Below are positions 1 through 13,142 of a DNA stretch of 64,000 bases, piece by piece; the first letter of the stretch is position 1; each line of letters opens with the position of its first letter. This stretch comes from Lota lota (taxonomy: Eukaryota > Chordata > Actinopteri > Gadiformes > Lotidae), in the NCBI GenBank assembly GCA_026745465.1, contig JACYXH010000826.1, forward strand, positions 4,294,292 to 4,358,291. Reading direction: 5' to 3'. Under the pieces are notes generated by a model that did not search any database, was not told the origin of the DNA, and worked only from the letters and a program-made list of their open reading frames with translations. Both the position numbers and the translations under genes were made by a program.

Positions 1-762
1 AAATCATGCTGTTACAAGAGCAGATGCCACCGGGGACTCAGATCAGCATGTGATATAGGTTTAACGTTGTATGCTCCTGCTCTTAAAAACAGCGTTCAAG
101 TTCAAAACAGTTCAACGTATTTCACACTCATTTGAGTAACGGTGATCCACAACTTTCCATTGTGTCATCACATTTACGTATTATTCTTATAAGCCATGAG
201 AACGGTATCTTTAGTGTAAAAGGATACATCTGTCATATTATGGCAGTGTATTTAGTGGTTATTTGCCAGGCTCTACGGCGAGAGAGATAATACAGCTGGA
301 GGCTGTCTCCAACGTCAGACAGGCCATAGAGCGGAAAAAAAAAACACACATTTTAAGAGCGACCTCCAGCAGCAGTAAAGTGGCCAATAACACATGACGT
401 TGATAACAGCCCTGGCGGGAACCGTATCCGTTACCAGAGATTCCCATTACCACAGTATTATTAACAGTATATCTCAGGAGCCACAACATTGCTGCAACCT
501 CACCAACGGCCGTGGGCTCAGTTCTGCAGGCTGAGTCATTTCCCATGTGAAGCACATCTGAAAATAAAAGACTCCCATCGGTGCCTTTATTAAAATGTTA
601 CCACCAGTGAATCTGAAATAAAGAGGTCGGACGAGCAAACCCTGAATCATTCCGACACCCACACTAGAAACTGCCATGCTACAATTAGCACGATGGTGCC
701 ACTAACACCTACCCCCACAAAACAGGATGCTCTCTATATCCAGCCAAGGAAAAAGCCAGTTT

Positions 763-763
<1 letters not shown>
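1..763. other. Non-coding sequence, inferred UBE2E2 intron
   Basis: No exon, RNA gene or transposon recognised. The short open frames here have no family resemblance I know. Confidence 0.5.

Positions 764-804
<41 letters not shown>
764..804. repeat. (AC)n microsatellite
   Basis: A pure AC run of about 41 bp. Confidence 0.97.
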
Positions 805-807
<3 letters not shown>

Positions 808-899
808 GTGAGACATTGTTAAACAGTGCGAGATGTTATTTTGAAATATCCTCACTGTGTTTGTGAGGACTCCCAGTATCTGTGGTAAACTCTTGGTAT

Positions 900-2334
900 G
901 GTATCCTCCTTGCGTCTGAGAGGACTCTGTATGTGTGGTATCCTCCTTGCGTCTGAGAGGACTCTGTATGTGTGGTATCCTCCATGCGTCTGAGAGGACT
1001 CTGTATGTGTGGTATCCTCCTTGCGTCTGAGAGGACTCTGTATGTGTGGTATCCTCCATGCGTCTGAGAGGACTCTGTATGTGTGGTATCCTCCATGCGT
1101 CTCAGAGGACTCTGTATGTGTGGTATCCTCCATGCGTCTGAGAGGACTCTGTATGTGTGGTATCCTCCATGTGTCTGAGAGGACTCTGTATGTATGGTAT
1201 CCTCCATGCGTCTGAGAGGACTCTGTATGTGTGGTATCCTCCTTGCGTCTGAGAGGACTCTGTATGTGTGGTATCCTCCATGCGTCTGAGAGGACTCTGT
1301 ATGTGTGGTATCCTCCATGTGTCTGAGAGGACTCTGTATGTGTGGTATCCTCCTTGCGTCTGAGAGGACTCTGTATGTGTGGTATCCTCCATGTGTCTGA
1401 GAGGACTCTATGTGTGGTATCCTCCATGCGTCTGAGAGGACTCTGTATGTGTGGTATCCTCCATGCGTCTCAGAGGACTCTGTATGTGTGGTATCCTCCT
1501 TGCGTCTGAGAGGACTCTGTATGTGTGGTATCCTCCATGTGTCTGAGAGGACTCTGTATGTGTGGTATCCTCCATGCGTCTGAGAGGACTCTGTATGTGT
1601 GGTATCCTCCATGCGTATGAGAGGACTCTGTATGTGTGGTATCCTCCATGCGTCTGAGAGGACTCTGTATGTGTGGTATCCTCCATGCGTCTCAGAGGAC
1701 TCTGTATGTGTGGTATCCTCCATGCGTCTGAGAGGACTCTGTATGTGTGGTATCCTCCTTGCGTCTGAGAGGACTCTGTATGTGTGGTATCCTCCATGCG
1801 TCTGAGAGGACTCTGTATGTGTGGTATCCTCCATGTGTCTGAGAGGACTCTGTATGTGTGGTATCCTCCTTGCGTCTGAGAGGACTCTGTATGTGTGGTA
1901 TCCTCCATGCGTCTGAGAGGACTCTGTATGTGTGGTATCCTCCATGCGTCTGAGAGGACTCTGTATGTGTGGTATCCTCCATGCGTCTGAGAGGACTCTG
2001 TATGTGTGTTATCCTCCATGCGTCTCAGAGGACACTGTATGTGTGGTATCCTCCATGCGTCTGAGAGGACTCTGTATGTGTGGTATCCTCCTTGCGTCTG
2101 AGAGGACTCTGTATGTGTGGTATCCTCCATGCGTCTGAGAGGACTCTGTATGTGTGGTATCCTCCATGCGTCTGAGAGGACTCTGTATGTGTGGTATCCT
2201 CCTTGCGTCTGAGAGGACTCTGTATGTGTGGTATCCTCCATGCGTCTGAGAGGACTCTGTATGTGTGGTATCCTCCATGCGTCTCAGAGGACTATGTATG
2301 TGTGGTATCCTCCATGCGTCTGAGAGGACTCTGT
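900..2334. repeat. 37-bp minisatellite, 39 tandem units
   Basis: The unit runs from GGTATCCTCC through GTCTGAGAGGACTC to TGTATGTGT. There are 39 units, all 37 bp except one of 35 bp at 1381, which has lost GT. Units differ at a few fixed sites: 10 carry CTTGCG, 5 carry CATGTG, 5 carry GTCTCAG, and the rest carry CATGCGTCTGAG. A degenerate half-unit precedes the array at about 857-895. Each unit contains the short palindrome AGAGGACTCT. Because 37 is not a multiple of 3, the minus strand gives long open frames with a 37-residue period; these are by-products of the repeat. The array lies inside the inferred large UBE2E2 intron. Confidence 0.98.
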
Positions 2335-2511
2335 GCTGATGTGTTGATTCACTGGTATCTGGGTCATTGTTTTAGGGCTCTGGGAGACATAAGAGCGGGG
2401 GTGTCCGTGAGAATCCTGCCCTGAGCCCCCCTCCATAGAGATTACTGCTTGTGTGGGAACCCACTTACGGCTCTGCAACCTCACTTGCATGCAAGCCACA
2501 TATATGCCTGC

Positions 2512-2534
2512 TCACACATACACACACACACACA
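2512..2534. repeat. Short (AC)n microsatellite
   Basis: A short AC run just downstream of the 37-bp minisatellite. Confidence 0.9.
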
Positions 2535-2874
2535 GGCAGTGTGAATTTTTATGGTTTATTTGTGCGCATCAGTGGTGCTGTGAAATGCTTAAGTTACACC
2601 ATGATGTGTATTTAAAAGAGATTGCCTACACATTTCCTCTTTAGGATAAAACCAGCAGAAGTGAAAAGCTGCGCTGATGCAGACAGACAATATAAAAGAG
2701 CATCAGTATAAAGGAGACCGGTCAGAAGGTAGCCATTAGCATTAATTAGCGTTAGCTGTGTCTGCTACCGGTGATTGCTTCTGCCATTGATCTCCTTATA
2801 GGCTTGGGCAAACACCAGCGTGACTGAGTACACAGGAGACCAGGCGCTTAAAATTAAAATAAGAGAGCTAGAAG

Positions 2875-3058
2875 GCGGGGGGAGGATGACAGAGAGTGAG
2901 AGAGAAAGAGGTGGTGAAAGAAAGTGAGTAACAAGAAAAAGAGAAAGAAAAGGTAGTAAAAAAAAAAGTAAGGAGAGATGAGAGATATTGTGATGTGAGG
3001 AGAGCGATAGAGAGATATTGTGATTGTAAGGAGAGAGATAGTGATTGTAAGAAGCGGG
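2875..3058. repeat. Purine-rich GA low-complexity stretch
   Basis: The plus strand is almost all purine with GAGAGA blocks. It includes an imperfect tandem element AGAGATATTGTGATTGTAAGG around 2980-3050. Confidence 0.8.
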
Positions 3059-3059
3059 A

Positions 3060-4930
3060 AGATCTTTAGCCATTCACCAGATCTCCTCATTTATCCACCC
3101 CCTCCTCCTCCCCCTCAACCGTGATTCCTCACTTCCTGTTACCGCTCCGAGGAGACCGGAGAGAAGGGACGAGTATTTCCATATATATTGAGTGACCTTT
3201 CCCTGCTGTAACACAGTAGAACGCCCCCACCGTCCACTGCTTCATCATCTGTAAAACCTTATTTTCCCCTCACAAAAGGCCACCGTGCAGATTGGTGCCA
3301 ACTTTGTGCTAACCTTTATCTTGCTGGACGACAACGCAACAATCCCTCGCCTGTCCCGTCGCTATAACGTTACCCTGGAATCATTTCCTCTTGACAAGGC
3401 AACGAATTAAGGAGGAAGATATCGCCGAGTGATTAAGCCTCCACGTCTCATCGCTTTGCCCGGCGAGAGAAAGCTAGCAATGGATTTAAGAGGTTAAGGC
3501 CGTACTAGTAGTAATATCTAAATGACGAGTGTACAACCCATGCACAGCTAACATCGACATGCAGCATGTATTCAAATTCTTGTGTCCATGTATTTCTTAG
3601 CTGGGACATAACGCCCCCGTCTCGAAGGGGAATTTAGATAGAATCTCCCATTTCATCACAATATGCAAACAGGTTTGGATGTTGTCCTTTTAAAAACAGT
3701 TCCATACAGACAAGGCTCTCTGAACTTTTTTCTTTTTTCAAGGAGTACATATAACATTATTGTTACCAATTCTACAAACGTGTTTTATTTATGTAAGAAA
3801 TTATTCATCAGCAAGAATTTGGGATTTCTTATTCAGTATCATCACCTTTATAAATGGGACACTACACTAAGCTACCTCTGTAGTCTGAGCAGGTCAGAAT
3901 AAACAGAAATACAGCTTGTTTATAAATGATAATAAAATACCATACTGGTGCTATAACAAGTTGCCCAAATGTGGTCTTGAATAATAAATAAGTCACACCA
4001 CTTTAGTCTTCCAATTCAGTTTTGCATACAGAAAATACTCTAAAAGTCTGAATATCTGGAGAGCCATCAACAGAATATCCTACAAAACAGTACATAGTTC
4101 AATAGTAGCTATTCAAGCTTATTTTCCCTTTTTGAGTTTGTCAACTCTGTAATTAACATTAATTAAATGTATTTTGATTAACATGATCCAGGATCTTATT
4201 TTATGAATAGATTTGGCAACACACCTCACCGCAACAAAACCAAATCACTTAATAATTACTTACACATATTTGAAATGACTCCAAACAGGTATAAATAACA
4301 TGTTAAAAACCTCACCACTCCAAATATATTTAAAGTCCAACAGCAGGTTGTTACGAATACAGCATAGCCTATTTTAAGCCTATTCAGCATAGTCTAAATA
4401 AATATGATTGAGGTTGTGACACCTTGCGTAAATAAAGTCATTGTGAACGTTAGTTGCCGTTCCGCTTCATTTCCCCTCCCCTCTGTTTTTTCCCTTATGT
4501 GGTAATGACACATTCATTCATCCACACTCTGGTCCAATCTGCTCTTTTGCTGTGGCCATCAGCACAGTGACTCTAATGAAGCAATACTCTGCCTCCCTGA
4601 CTGTGAGACAGAGCCCCAAAACCAATTACTGAGCAGCTCAACAACAGAGTCGATGCCTCCTTCCCCTCCACATCTCTAGCCCTCTTAGTCTCAAATGAAA
4701 TACTTTGATTTTAATCCATCCTTTTATTGTTCATGTGTACAACGATCACCGTAATTACCATCTGGATGGTTCAGCCGGCAACAACCACTTTTCACAAAAG
4801 GAGGAAACGGGTGAATATGTGTAGGGAATAAACGCTGCTTGAGTCCTGTGAAAAAGTGACTTTACATACTGAGTTGAATTAGGGGGGGGGTTGGAAGGGA
4901 ACTGAGAATGAGTATACAGTTTGGAAACCT
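3060..4930. other. Non-repetitive intronic sequence
   Basis: No coding exon or transposon recognised. The part at 3260-3480 is richer in CpG and lacks simple repeats; it is listed as a possible conserved element in the findings. Confidence 0.4.
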
Positions 4931-4934
4931 ACTA

Positions 4935-5140
4935 TTTCTATATAGTTATTAAGCAGATGCTTATATCCACTTCAACTTGCAGTGCATTTTAGATACATAT
5001 TATTAAGGAGCAGGTAGGGCATCTTAAGTTCTACAATGCCTACGGGTTGACATTGGACATTCAGGATCTAAATCAGAACTCTGTACCTTTTGGCTGGGAG
5101 CCCAACACCTCAACTGCTCCACTATCTTGCCCCCTAACCA
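4935..5140 (-). mobile_element. tRNA-type SINE with fish 3' tail (V-SINE-like), minus orientation
   Basis: The plus strand reads from the reversed tail (GCAGATGCTTATATCCACTT) through a central ATCTTAAGTTCTACAATG block. It ends with a reversed tRNA-like head near CTGGGAGCCCAACACC and ATCTTGCCCC. The layout matches the plus-strand copy at 15740-15940. The copy is diverged and its Pol III boxes are weak. Confidence 0.65.
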
Positions 5141-5939
5141 CCTCACTCGTTTCGTTTCAAGGTAGCAGTTGTTGTTTGTTTTGGTATTTTCTCACCAGGG
5201 TGTAAGCTCCTGGTTTTACAGCGCTGTATATAAAACATGGGATCTGCTTGATGTCCTCAGCGTTGTATTCTTATTCAGCGAGAAGCCTCTCACTCGGTAG
5301 AGACTTTGATGGTGTAAGCACCCCTCCTCCTTCTCACTCTCTCTCTCCCTGTTTTTGCACACTTTTTTGCTTCTGATCGCATGCCTGCAGTAAGAGTCTT
5401 ATGCAGCACAAATGTTTGCCTCTGGCTGCAAATGAATAATGCAGAGCATGTAACATTAGCATAACACACAGGCATCGCATACATTCTCCACACAACAACA
5501 TGAGTCATTCAAACATCACTTTATTCCATGGTGTGTGTACACAACAGGCAATGGGAAGAATCTCAAGTTTCTCATGAATGGCAAACAAGCAACTTCAAAA
5601 GCAAGAAAGACATTTAAAAACAAAATTTCTGAGAAAGGGAGGGAGGGAGAAATGGAACGGCAGAAATGAAAGACCTTTCGTGACATTCTAGTGCCCAGTA
5701 CACGGATAGTGTTTTAGAAAGCTGTCAAAACCGATTTCCCTGCGAACGTTGTCCAAAAATATCGCACTACTCTGCAGTTAGAAAAAGCTCCCTTCTCAGT
5801 TTTCAGTGCCCTCTTTCAAGTAGATTTTGTACTCAGAACGACTCAACCATTATTGGAGAACATGGTTGAGTAGTTAGGACTCCCTGATTTGCCATCTCCC
5901 CAACCTATGGGCAGTCATTCTGCCCTAATGGCCAAAGGT
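5141..5939. other. Unannotated intronic sequence
   Basis: No exon, RNA gene or recognisable repeat seen. Confidence 0.4.
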
Positions 5940-5959
5940 CCCCCCCCCCCCCCCCCCCC
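5940..5959. repeat. Poly(C) run, 20 bp
   Basis: A homopolymer of C on the plus strand. Confidence 0.95.
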
Positions 5960-7877
5960 AAGAGGTCCTTGATCTGAACAAGTGGTTCCATAAACCCACA
6001 GAGCATGGTACATCATTAGTCTAGCAGCCTGGATGCCATAACATCAGTCCTTAAGTTTAGCACATGGATAAGGTTATGTGAACATCTAAATCAGTGCAGA
6101 GAAAAGGAGGAGTCCCCCTTAGGATTTGATTCATGCAGCATTATTAATTTGAGTGTTTATAACATTGACGTTATGAGGCCACCTTTCAGCCGTTAAGACA
6201 GCAGGTATGTCTCCGCAGCAAGTGAAAAGCTTTGAAAGAAAGGGCCATTATGTGTGACCGTAGATGGAAATACATCAAGTTTTGAGATTGGTTTCCCCAC
6301 CAAAGACATAATGGAAGCTTAAGAACCCTTGTTTATTTAAGCATTTGAGGTATTTTTGTGCTTGCCAAAGAGTCCTCTGTTTGCTTTGCTGGTCGCCCAC
6401 AGATTATCACGTCTGATGCGCTCAACGTCTTAAAGTGCTTCCGTAGAACTGCTGTTATACCACCGTTTCTATGTTGCCATTTCATACCCAGTTTCTCCAG
6501 GAACCCATTAATAACCTTCTGCACCATTGCTTGCAGGAAAAGGGGCCTTGTGAAAGAGGACATTGAGAATCCAATGCCTCGCATGAATCACCCGAGCTGT
6601 GTTCGCTGTCAAGCTAAATGTTGCAGGGAAAAACATTAAAGAGCAGATGAACATAAGTCCACGTTGAAGGTCTGGAACAAGAGCAGCTGTTCTTCTACTG
6701 ATTTCAGACATTCTTAAGGAAGGAGAAGCATGGCTGTTGATTACGATGTATAGATGGAACCCTGGTTAGAGTATAGGGGCTGGAACCCATATGAAGAATT
6801 CTGATGCCAATGTTTTTTTTGGCAGAACAAACAGTAGCAATTTAGTAGAGTTGTTCAACATCGCTTCATCTCCAGAATTGGATTCACATCAGATGTTCAC
6901 AAAGAGCTACAAACAAACAACAATATTTGTTTGTAATCATTCAAGAATTCAACCCCATTGTAGATGGTACAGACAGTGAAGCTGGATTCCTTCATGTAGC
7001 CCAGCATTCATTATGGCAATTACAGAGGTACAGCACACAGTGTTTGTGTTAGATTTCCATAAACTTTGGTATTAAATGTGGTATTCATTATTTAGCAGTG
7101 TATGATGCAGACAGATGTTTTATCTCTGTAACAATGAAATAATTCCATATTGAGATGACGCTTTGATTAAAGTGCATCCTTCCCATAAATTTGCGACGGA
7201 CAAGTGAATGCATTAAAACAAAATCCTGTTTCAATCCCATTCAACCAAGTGATCAACCAGGGTCATGTTCCCATCACAGCTATCATGAGCTGTAACGCAA
7301 TGGTCTTATCCCATGCAGAAGAATGTTCTCCACTTGGAAGTGCCACGAGCATTCTGGCAGCATCTACCCCCACCAATCCTCCCACACGCCCAGCCTCTCC
7401 CCCACCACCAGACCGTAACCCTCGTCCATCCGCCTCCTCATGCATATGGATGGTTCCTCCTGCTGTGCTTAATGGCAACACTGTGAAAAATGATGCTAGG
7501 CATGCCACTCACACACTGAATTCCCCAGGGGCAACGGCATGAGGGCCATGAAGACCCAGATCCCATGCCCAGGAAGACCACAGGAGGGTCAGAACCAACC
7601 CTTGACGGGAGGCTGGGTAGATGGGAGGCTCGATTCTGGCAGAGACTCTATGATACAGCAGAGATCTGTATTCATGTCCTACTATTTACCGCAATGTGGT
7701 CGACAGTTATCCAAAGTGGCTTACAGGGAATTCTGACATGTCATAGTATTTCATCCTAGAGCTACTTTGCATGTTTTATTTTTTACTTGGTCATGCATCA
7801 CTTCGAAAAAAAAAAACTCAAATTCGGATTGTATGCTAAAAAAGGAACGAGATGCTTAGCCCCCGTTTATAGAAGGT
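5960..7877. other. Unannotated intronic sequence
   Basis: No exon is recognised. A 112-codon open frame at 7204-7542 with a Pro-rich centre has no family resemblance I know. A short reversed SINE tail (TTATCCAAAGTGGCTTAC) lies at about 7705-7730. Confidence 0.4.
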
Positions 7878-7897
7878 GGGGGGGGGGGGGGGGGGGG
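7878..7897. repeat. Poly(G) run, 20 bp
   Basis: A homopolymer of G on the plus strand. Confidence 0.95.
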
Positions 7898-9387
7898 CTT
7901 GTGTAACCACCATTCCCTTTTTGTTTTTTTATGATATCATCGGGGCAGGACGACTCCGTTTCACACATTGTAAGGTTATGACATCACGGTTGGTGATCTT
8001 CCAGAAAGAGGGCCCTGGAGAGGATATTTGTGGTCCGATCTGGGAGTCTTATTCTCTGTCTCTAGTTCCACAGGAACATCACTTGTGTTCCTGTAACATC
8101 AAATGGTCAATATATTTGAATATGGTATGTGTTTGTTTCTCGGTAATGTGAATACCAGCCTGCACCACCTTTAAAAGTGAGCCAGATACAGCAGTGGAAA
8201 TGGGTCAAGGAGACGGTGGGTCTATAGATACAGGAAAAAAGAACCTGGAGACAATCAAAAGGAGCCTGTAGGACAGAGCGCTTGAAGATTTAACAGGTAA
8301 AGGGTAAAACACATTTGAGGGAACAGAACAAGAACAGACACAGAACGAGAGCAGACACAGGGAGCCCTTTCAATCTTCAATCATCCATATTCCTTTAAGA
8401 ATACCGTAATTGTTGTTGCTTTTCTAGGGTCCTTTAATCCATTTCTTTCAATCAATGTGATAAATATTTGAAGTGTATTTCAACGAGTCTAGACCCGCTC
8501 TGTGGAGACGTGGAGGTCTGTTTCGGAAGAAAAACACCAAACTGTATATTAATGGTGTTATACACACCACACAAGCACACAAAGGGGTACTGTTTCTGAA
8601 TACTTTATGGGGAAAGTATTTTCTGCATTCAAACAGTGCACCCTCCCATGCATTGCCTCGGGTGCAGGCGCAGGATTCGTCTGCATGACAACTTAATAGA
8701 GAATCACAGGTTCATGCTTCAGGGAAAGAGTTCTTACAGTTCCAAAATATCGATCTCATCCGTCATGAGACCAAGCAACTGGTAAATAAAGTGGATGTCC
8801 TCTGTCAAAGTGCGACCAATCATAGCATTTCTGGCCCAGTGTTTTTTTGTCCTCTTTGAAATATTACTCAAATCTCTAAACTACAGTGCTTTGCTTTTCT
8901 AAGGGCCGATTCCTTCTGTCGCAAAGAGGAGGACCCCATGGGTGACAGCCTAAAAACATACCGAGATGAAAGCAATGGCTGTGTCGATCGTCCTTGGTTT
9001 TCAAAAGGATCCTTCTCCCTTTGATGCACGACAATTCCAAGGTGACAGGCAAACTGTCACAAGACATCCAGTGAGATGAAGCTCAGAGACGTATTCATAC
9101 ACGCGGCAACATTTTCAATTGGTTTCTAAAGAACCATTTCAATCGGTTTCTAAAGGATCTTTCTTATAATAAAATGAGTCATTCATGATGACCTAGTGGG
9201 AATAACACCTCATAAATATGTGATCCTGCAACCTTAAAAAGAAAATCCTAATTCTTCTACCTCACAAATACTACTCTATATTCCTCTGCCTCAACCATAG
9301 AAAGACCCACCTTAGAAAGTCCTTTGAAAGCATCAAAGTCTCTACCACGAACAGTTCACACACCAGTTCCGACCAATTACTATTCAG
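7898..9387. other. Unannotated intronic sequence
   Basis: No exon, RNA gene or clear transposon recognised by eye. Confidence 0.4.
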
Positions 9388-9545
9388 ATATTTAGCAGAC
9401 ACTTTTATCCAAAGACTCACAATAAAAATTCTAAAATGGGTAATTAAGTTAAAGGGGGATATGGGCATCGTTCTCAAGGAGGCCGACAGATTGGGCTGCG
9501 GCCATTGGGTGTACATTTTGGCTGAGAGTCAAACCCTACCCAGAA
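9388..9545 (-). mobile_element. SINE fragment with fish 3' tail, minus orientation
   Basis: Begins with the reversed tail TTTAGCAGACACTTTTATCC. It continues through GGGCATCGTTCTCAAGG to a degenerate reversed B-box region near GGCTGAGAGTCAAACCC. Confidence 0.6.
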
Positions 9546-9830
9546 CATTATCCAGTTATTCCAGCAGTGCAACATTACCACCAAATAAAAACAATCCTCA
9601 TTCCCCAACCTGATGCTCAACGTGGGTGGGTGGGGGCTCAACCAAGCACCCTGTGGGAGGACAGCAGTTGGTTCTGCATGACGATAAGGTGGAGAAATCC
9701 TGCTTCTCCACTCACTGGAGCTCAGCCAAGAACTGACTGACAAGACCTATACACTGTAGTATGGATGTAGTGTGAATGTCAATCCAGAGAGATGGAGACA
9801 GATAGAGACCATGAGAGAGGGAGATGGACA

Positions 9831-9848
9831 GGGGGGGGGGGGGGGGGG
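9831..9848. repeat. Poly(G) run, 18 bp
   Basis: A homopolymer of G within a purine-rich stretch. Confidence 0.95.
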
Positions 9849-10091
9849 ACAGGGAGATTAAGAGTGAGATTGGGTGCGAGCGCATGAGAAAAAGCAAGAT
9901 AGAAAAAGAGCAAGATAAAAAAGATGGTGAGAGACAGAGGAGGAAAAATGAGAGAAAGAACAAGACACAGTTATGGGTGGTGAGAGTGAGAAAAATAAAG
10001 CGCAAGATGGCAAGAGAGAGAGACAAAAAGAAGAAATGGTGGGAGATTGAAAGGAAATACATCATTGTCTCCTGGCTTGGTACCCAGAATG

Positions 10092-11000
<909 letters not shown>

Positions 11001-11005
11001 TCAAA

Positions 11006-11066
11006 GACTAGCCAAATGTGTCTTGATGCACCACCGTTGACAGCGTCAAGACACATTTGGCTAGTC
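11006..11066. repeat. Perfect 21-bp inverted repeat (hairpin)
   Basis: The arms at 11006-11026 and 11046-11066 are perfect reverse complements, separated by 19 nt. Allowing one G:U pair, three more inner pairs form. Outside, CTCAAA and TTTGAG add six more pairs with a 2-nt bulge, giving a stem of about 30 bp. Confidence 0.95.
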
Positions 11067-11491
11067 AGTTTGAGATTGAGAGGGACTGATTAAAACTAAA
11101 ATAGTCTCAGGGAATAGTGATGCCACCTCATCGGGAAAACAACCAACACATTTTTTAAGAAAACACAGGTCTCCATAAACCACACAAAGCCATTTTAGGA
11201 AAGAACAGCCATCCTTTAACACACATCGACTTCAGAGCAAATATTAATCTAGAGTAACGCATAACTAAATATACATAAACCTTACATAACGTACATATAG
11301 TGTAACATACATACATATACCTGGCATAACAGCATCCATTTCCCCTCTTTATTCGCCTCGAAGCAGTAATTTGGTAGGAGATTTGCAGGCGACAGAGTTA
11401 GGTAACAGAGTTGTAATCAATGAAGCATTGCTTCATGTTCAGCAAGTGAATAAAGCACATTCAACCTCTCGACAAAAGGCTTACCTCTGGG

Positions 11492-11492
<1 letters not shown>
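11067..11492. other. Unannotated intronic sequence
   Basis: No exon or transposon recognised. It contains a loose ACATA-rich stretch at 11260-11320. Confidence 0.4.

Positions 11493-11569
<77 letters not shown>
11493..11569. repeat. (TG)n microsatellite, 77 bp
   Basis: An uninterrupted TG run. A short (CA)n lies 100 bp further on at about 11670-11686. Confidence 0.97.
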
Positions 11570-11573
<4 letters not shown>

Positions 11574-12144
11574 TGTGCACCACATCCTCAAACAAGCACA
11601 GCACACAATAACCATTGTCTGTGGTCCACACACACACTTTTGAATTACACTGCCCACCCCCCACACATGAACACACACACACACACTTAACACCCCTTCT
11701 AATACAACTAACACTAAGTGAAAACATCAAACTTGCTTCTTTAGATTTTTACAATAGCCCGATTTATTTTCTGTTTCTTACAAGTACTGCCTTTCACCCT
11801 CCTTATACAAGGTTAAACGCTGTGAGCTACGCGGCCGTGACCATCTTCCAGCAGTGTCCAACGCAGCTGAAACCCTTTAATCCCCCACAGATTATCTCTG
11901 CATCCAAACAAAAACACTCAAGGAACAACACCAAAACACTGTGACAGCAGACTGACAGAGAGAGAGAGAGAGGGAGATAGAGAATAGAACCAACTCTACC
12001 CCTTTAATGCCCGGGGCGGTTTTAAGCATATCAGGGCCTTTACTCCAACCAAGAAGCGCTGAAATGTTTTCTGCATGGTGTCTTCTAGGTGAGTCTAGGG
12101 GACGAGGTAGGGAGGGAACTACAAGAGAGACAGCGGGGTCTTAC

Positions 12145-12195
12145 CTGCAGTTTGGCGGGGGGTCAAGTGTGATCTCCGCAAGCTCCTTCTGAATC
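12145..12195 (-). CDS. ube2e2: UBE2E2 coding exon 2: start of the UBC fold (partial gene)
   Basis: This 51-bp exon completes the split Arg codon and then encodes IQKELAEITLDPPPNC plus two bases of the next Ser codon. That is the first helix and the DPPPNC loop that open the UBC domain of UBE2E enzymes. On the minus strand it is bounded by acceptor TTTCCCAG and donor CAG|GTAAGA, both good consensus sites, and both phases (2 in, 2 out) agree with exon 13143-13324. The intron to that exon is 947 bp. The following exons, which would carry the HPN-like region and active-site Cys, were sought by eye in 1-12144 and not found, so they probably lie outside the window. The match is unique enough that only orthology within the UBE2E family could be debated; the upstream exon points to E2. 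Confidence 0.93.
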
Positions 12196-12729
12196 CTGGG
12201 AAACCGACAGAAATAAATCAACCAAGCTGCTGTGTTTTGACGTTGATTTTAAAAATCACTTTCAATATGGAGAGGAACCGAAGGAGGAATTTTAAAAGAG
12301 CTTTCAGCTGGGTTATTGATTGTTTCAGGAAACAAAGCAGCAATTAAAAAAGATCTTGGATATGACATGCCATTGTACGTAATACTAAAACCCTGTGTGT
12401 CTACAGAGTATTATCACTGCCATGAGAACTGAGGACAGTTTGTACAGAACATTGATAATGGATTTTGTCAAGAGAGAAACTCAAATCACCCTTCCTCTAT
12501 GATGAAAAGGTTCATTGTGAAATAAAACCCTCATCCAAATATACAAATATCCTTTCAGGTCTCTGACAATCAGTGTGTAAAATCAGTTATTTAATTAAAT
12601 GTTTTCATTTATACACAAACATGAACAAGGTTGGAGTCAGCCCCAGAGAGATGGGGATGGAAGGGTACTTTAAATGTCATGCACTAACAAAGGAAGATGT
12701 CTACAACATCGGTCTCTGTCAACAATAAC

Positions 12730-12734
<5 letters not shown>

Positions 12735-12767
<33 letters not shown>
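12735..12767. repeat. (AT)n microsatellite
   Basis: About 33 bp of alternating AT in the intron between UBE2E2 coding exons 1 and 2. Confidence 0.95.
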
Positions 12768-12768
<1 letters not shown>

Positions 12769-12851
12769 CTATAAAGACTCCCTGGCCACGGCCAAACCTC
12801 GTTAAACCGGTTGCATAATTCTGTCGTCGCCCGCATCTCTGTTAATTACAG

Positions 12852-12983
<132 letters not shown>

Positions 12984-13142
12984 ACGTGATAAAAGAGGTC
13001 TTTATTAAAGGTTTCACAAGTTCATCCAGAGCTCGGCCGTGCCAGTGATGTGTTCTCCATAAATTACCCCCACAAATAGAGTGAGGTGTTCCCACTCCTG
13101 GCCACAGCACGCCCCTATAGGACCCTGTGGTCCTGGACCTAC

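Noticed and set aside
836..1945. A 369-codon open frame on the minus strand with 37-residue repeats
   Set aside because: It is the translation of the 37-bp minisatellite, which happens to lack stops on that strand. All three frames give the same repeating peptide, and no promoter or splice context supports a protein.
900..2334. CRISPR-like array
   Set aside because: Repeats are directly adjacent with no unique spacers, and the genome is vertebrate.
7204..7542. A 112-codon plus-strand frame with a Pro-rich centre
   Set aside because: No domain, signal, splice pattern or family resemblance. The opposite strand is open as well, pointing to composition rather than coding.
11371..11730. Cys-Val and Thr-His repeat frames here and at other GT/CA tracts
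   Set aside because: Translations of dinucleotide microsatellites, not genes.
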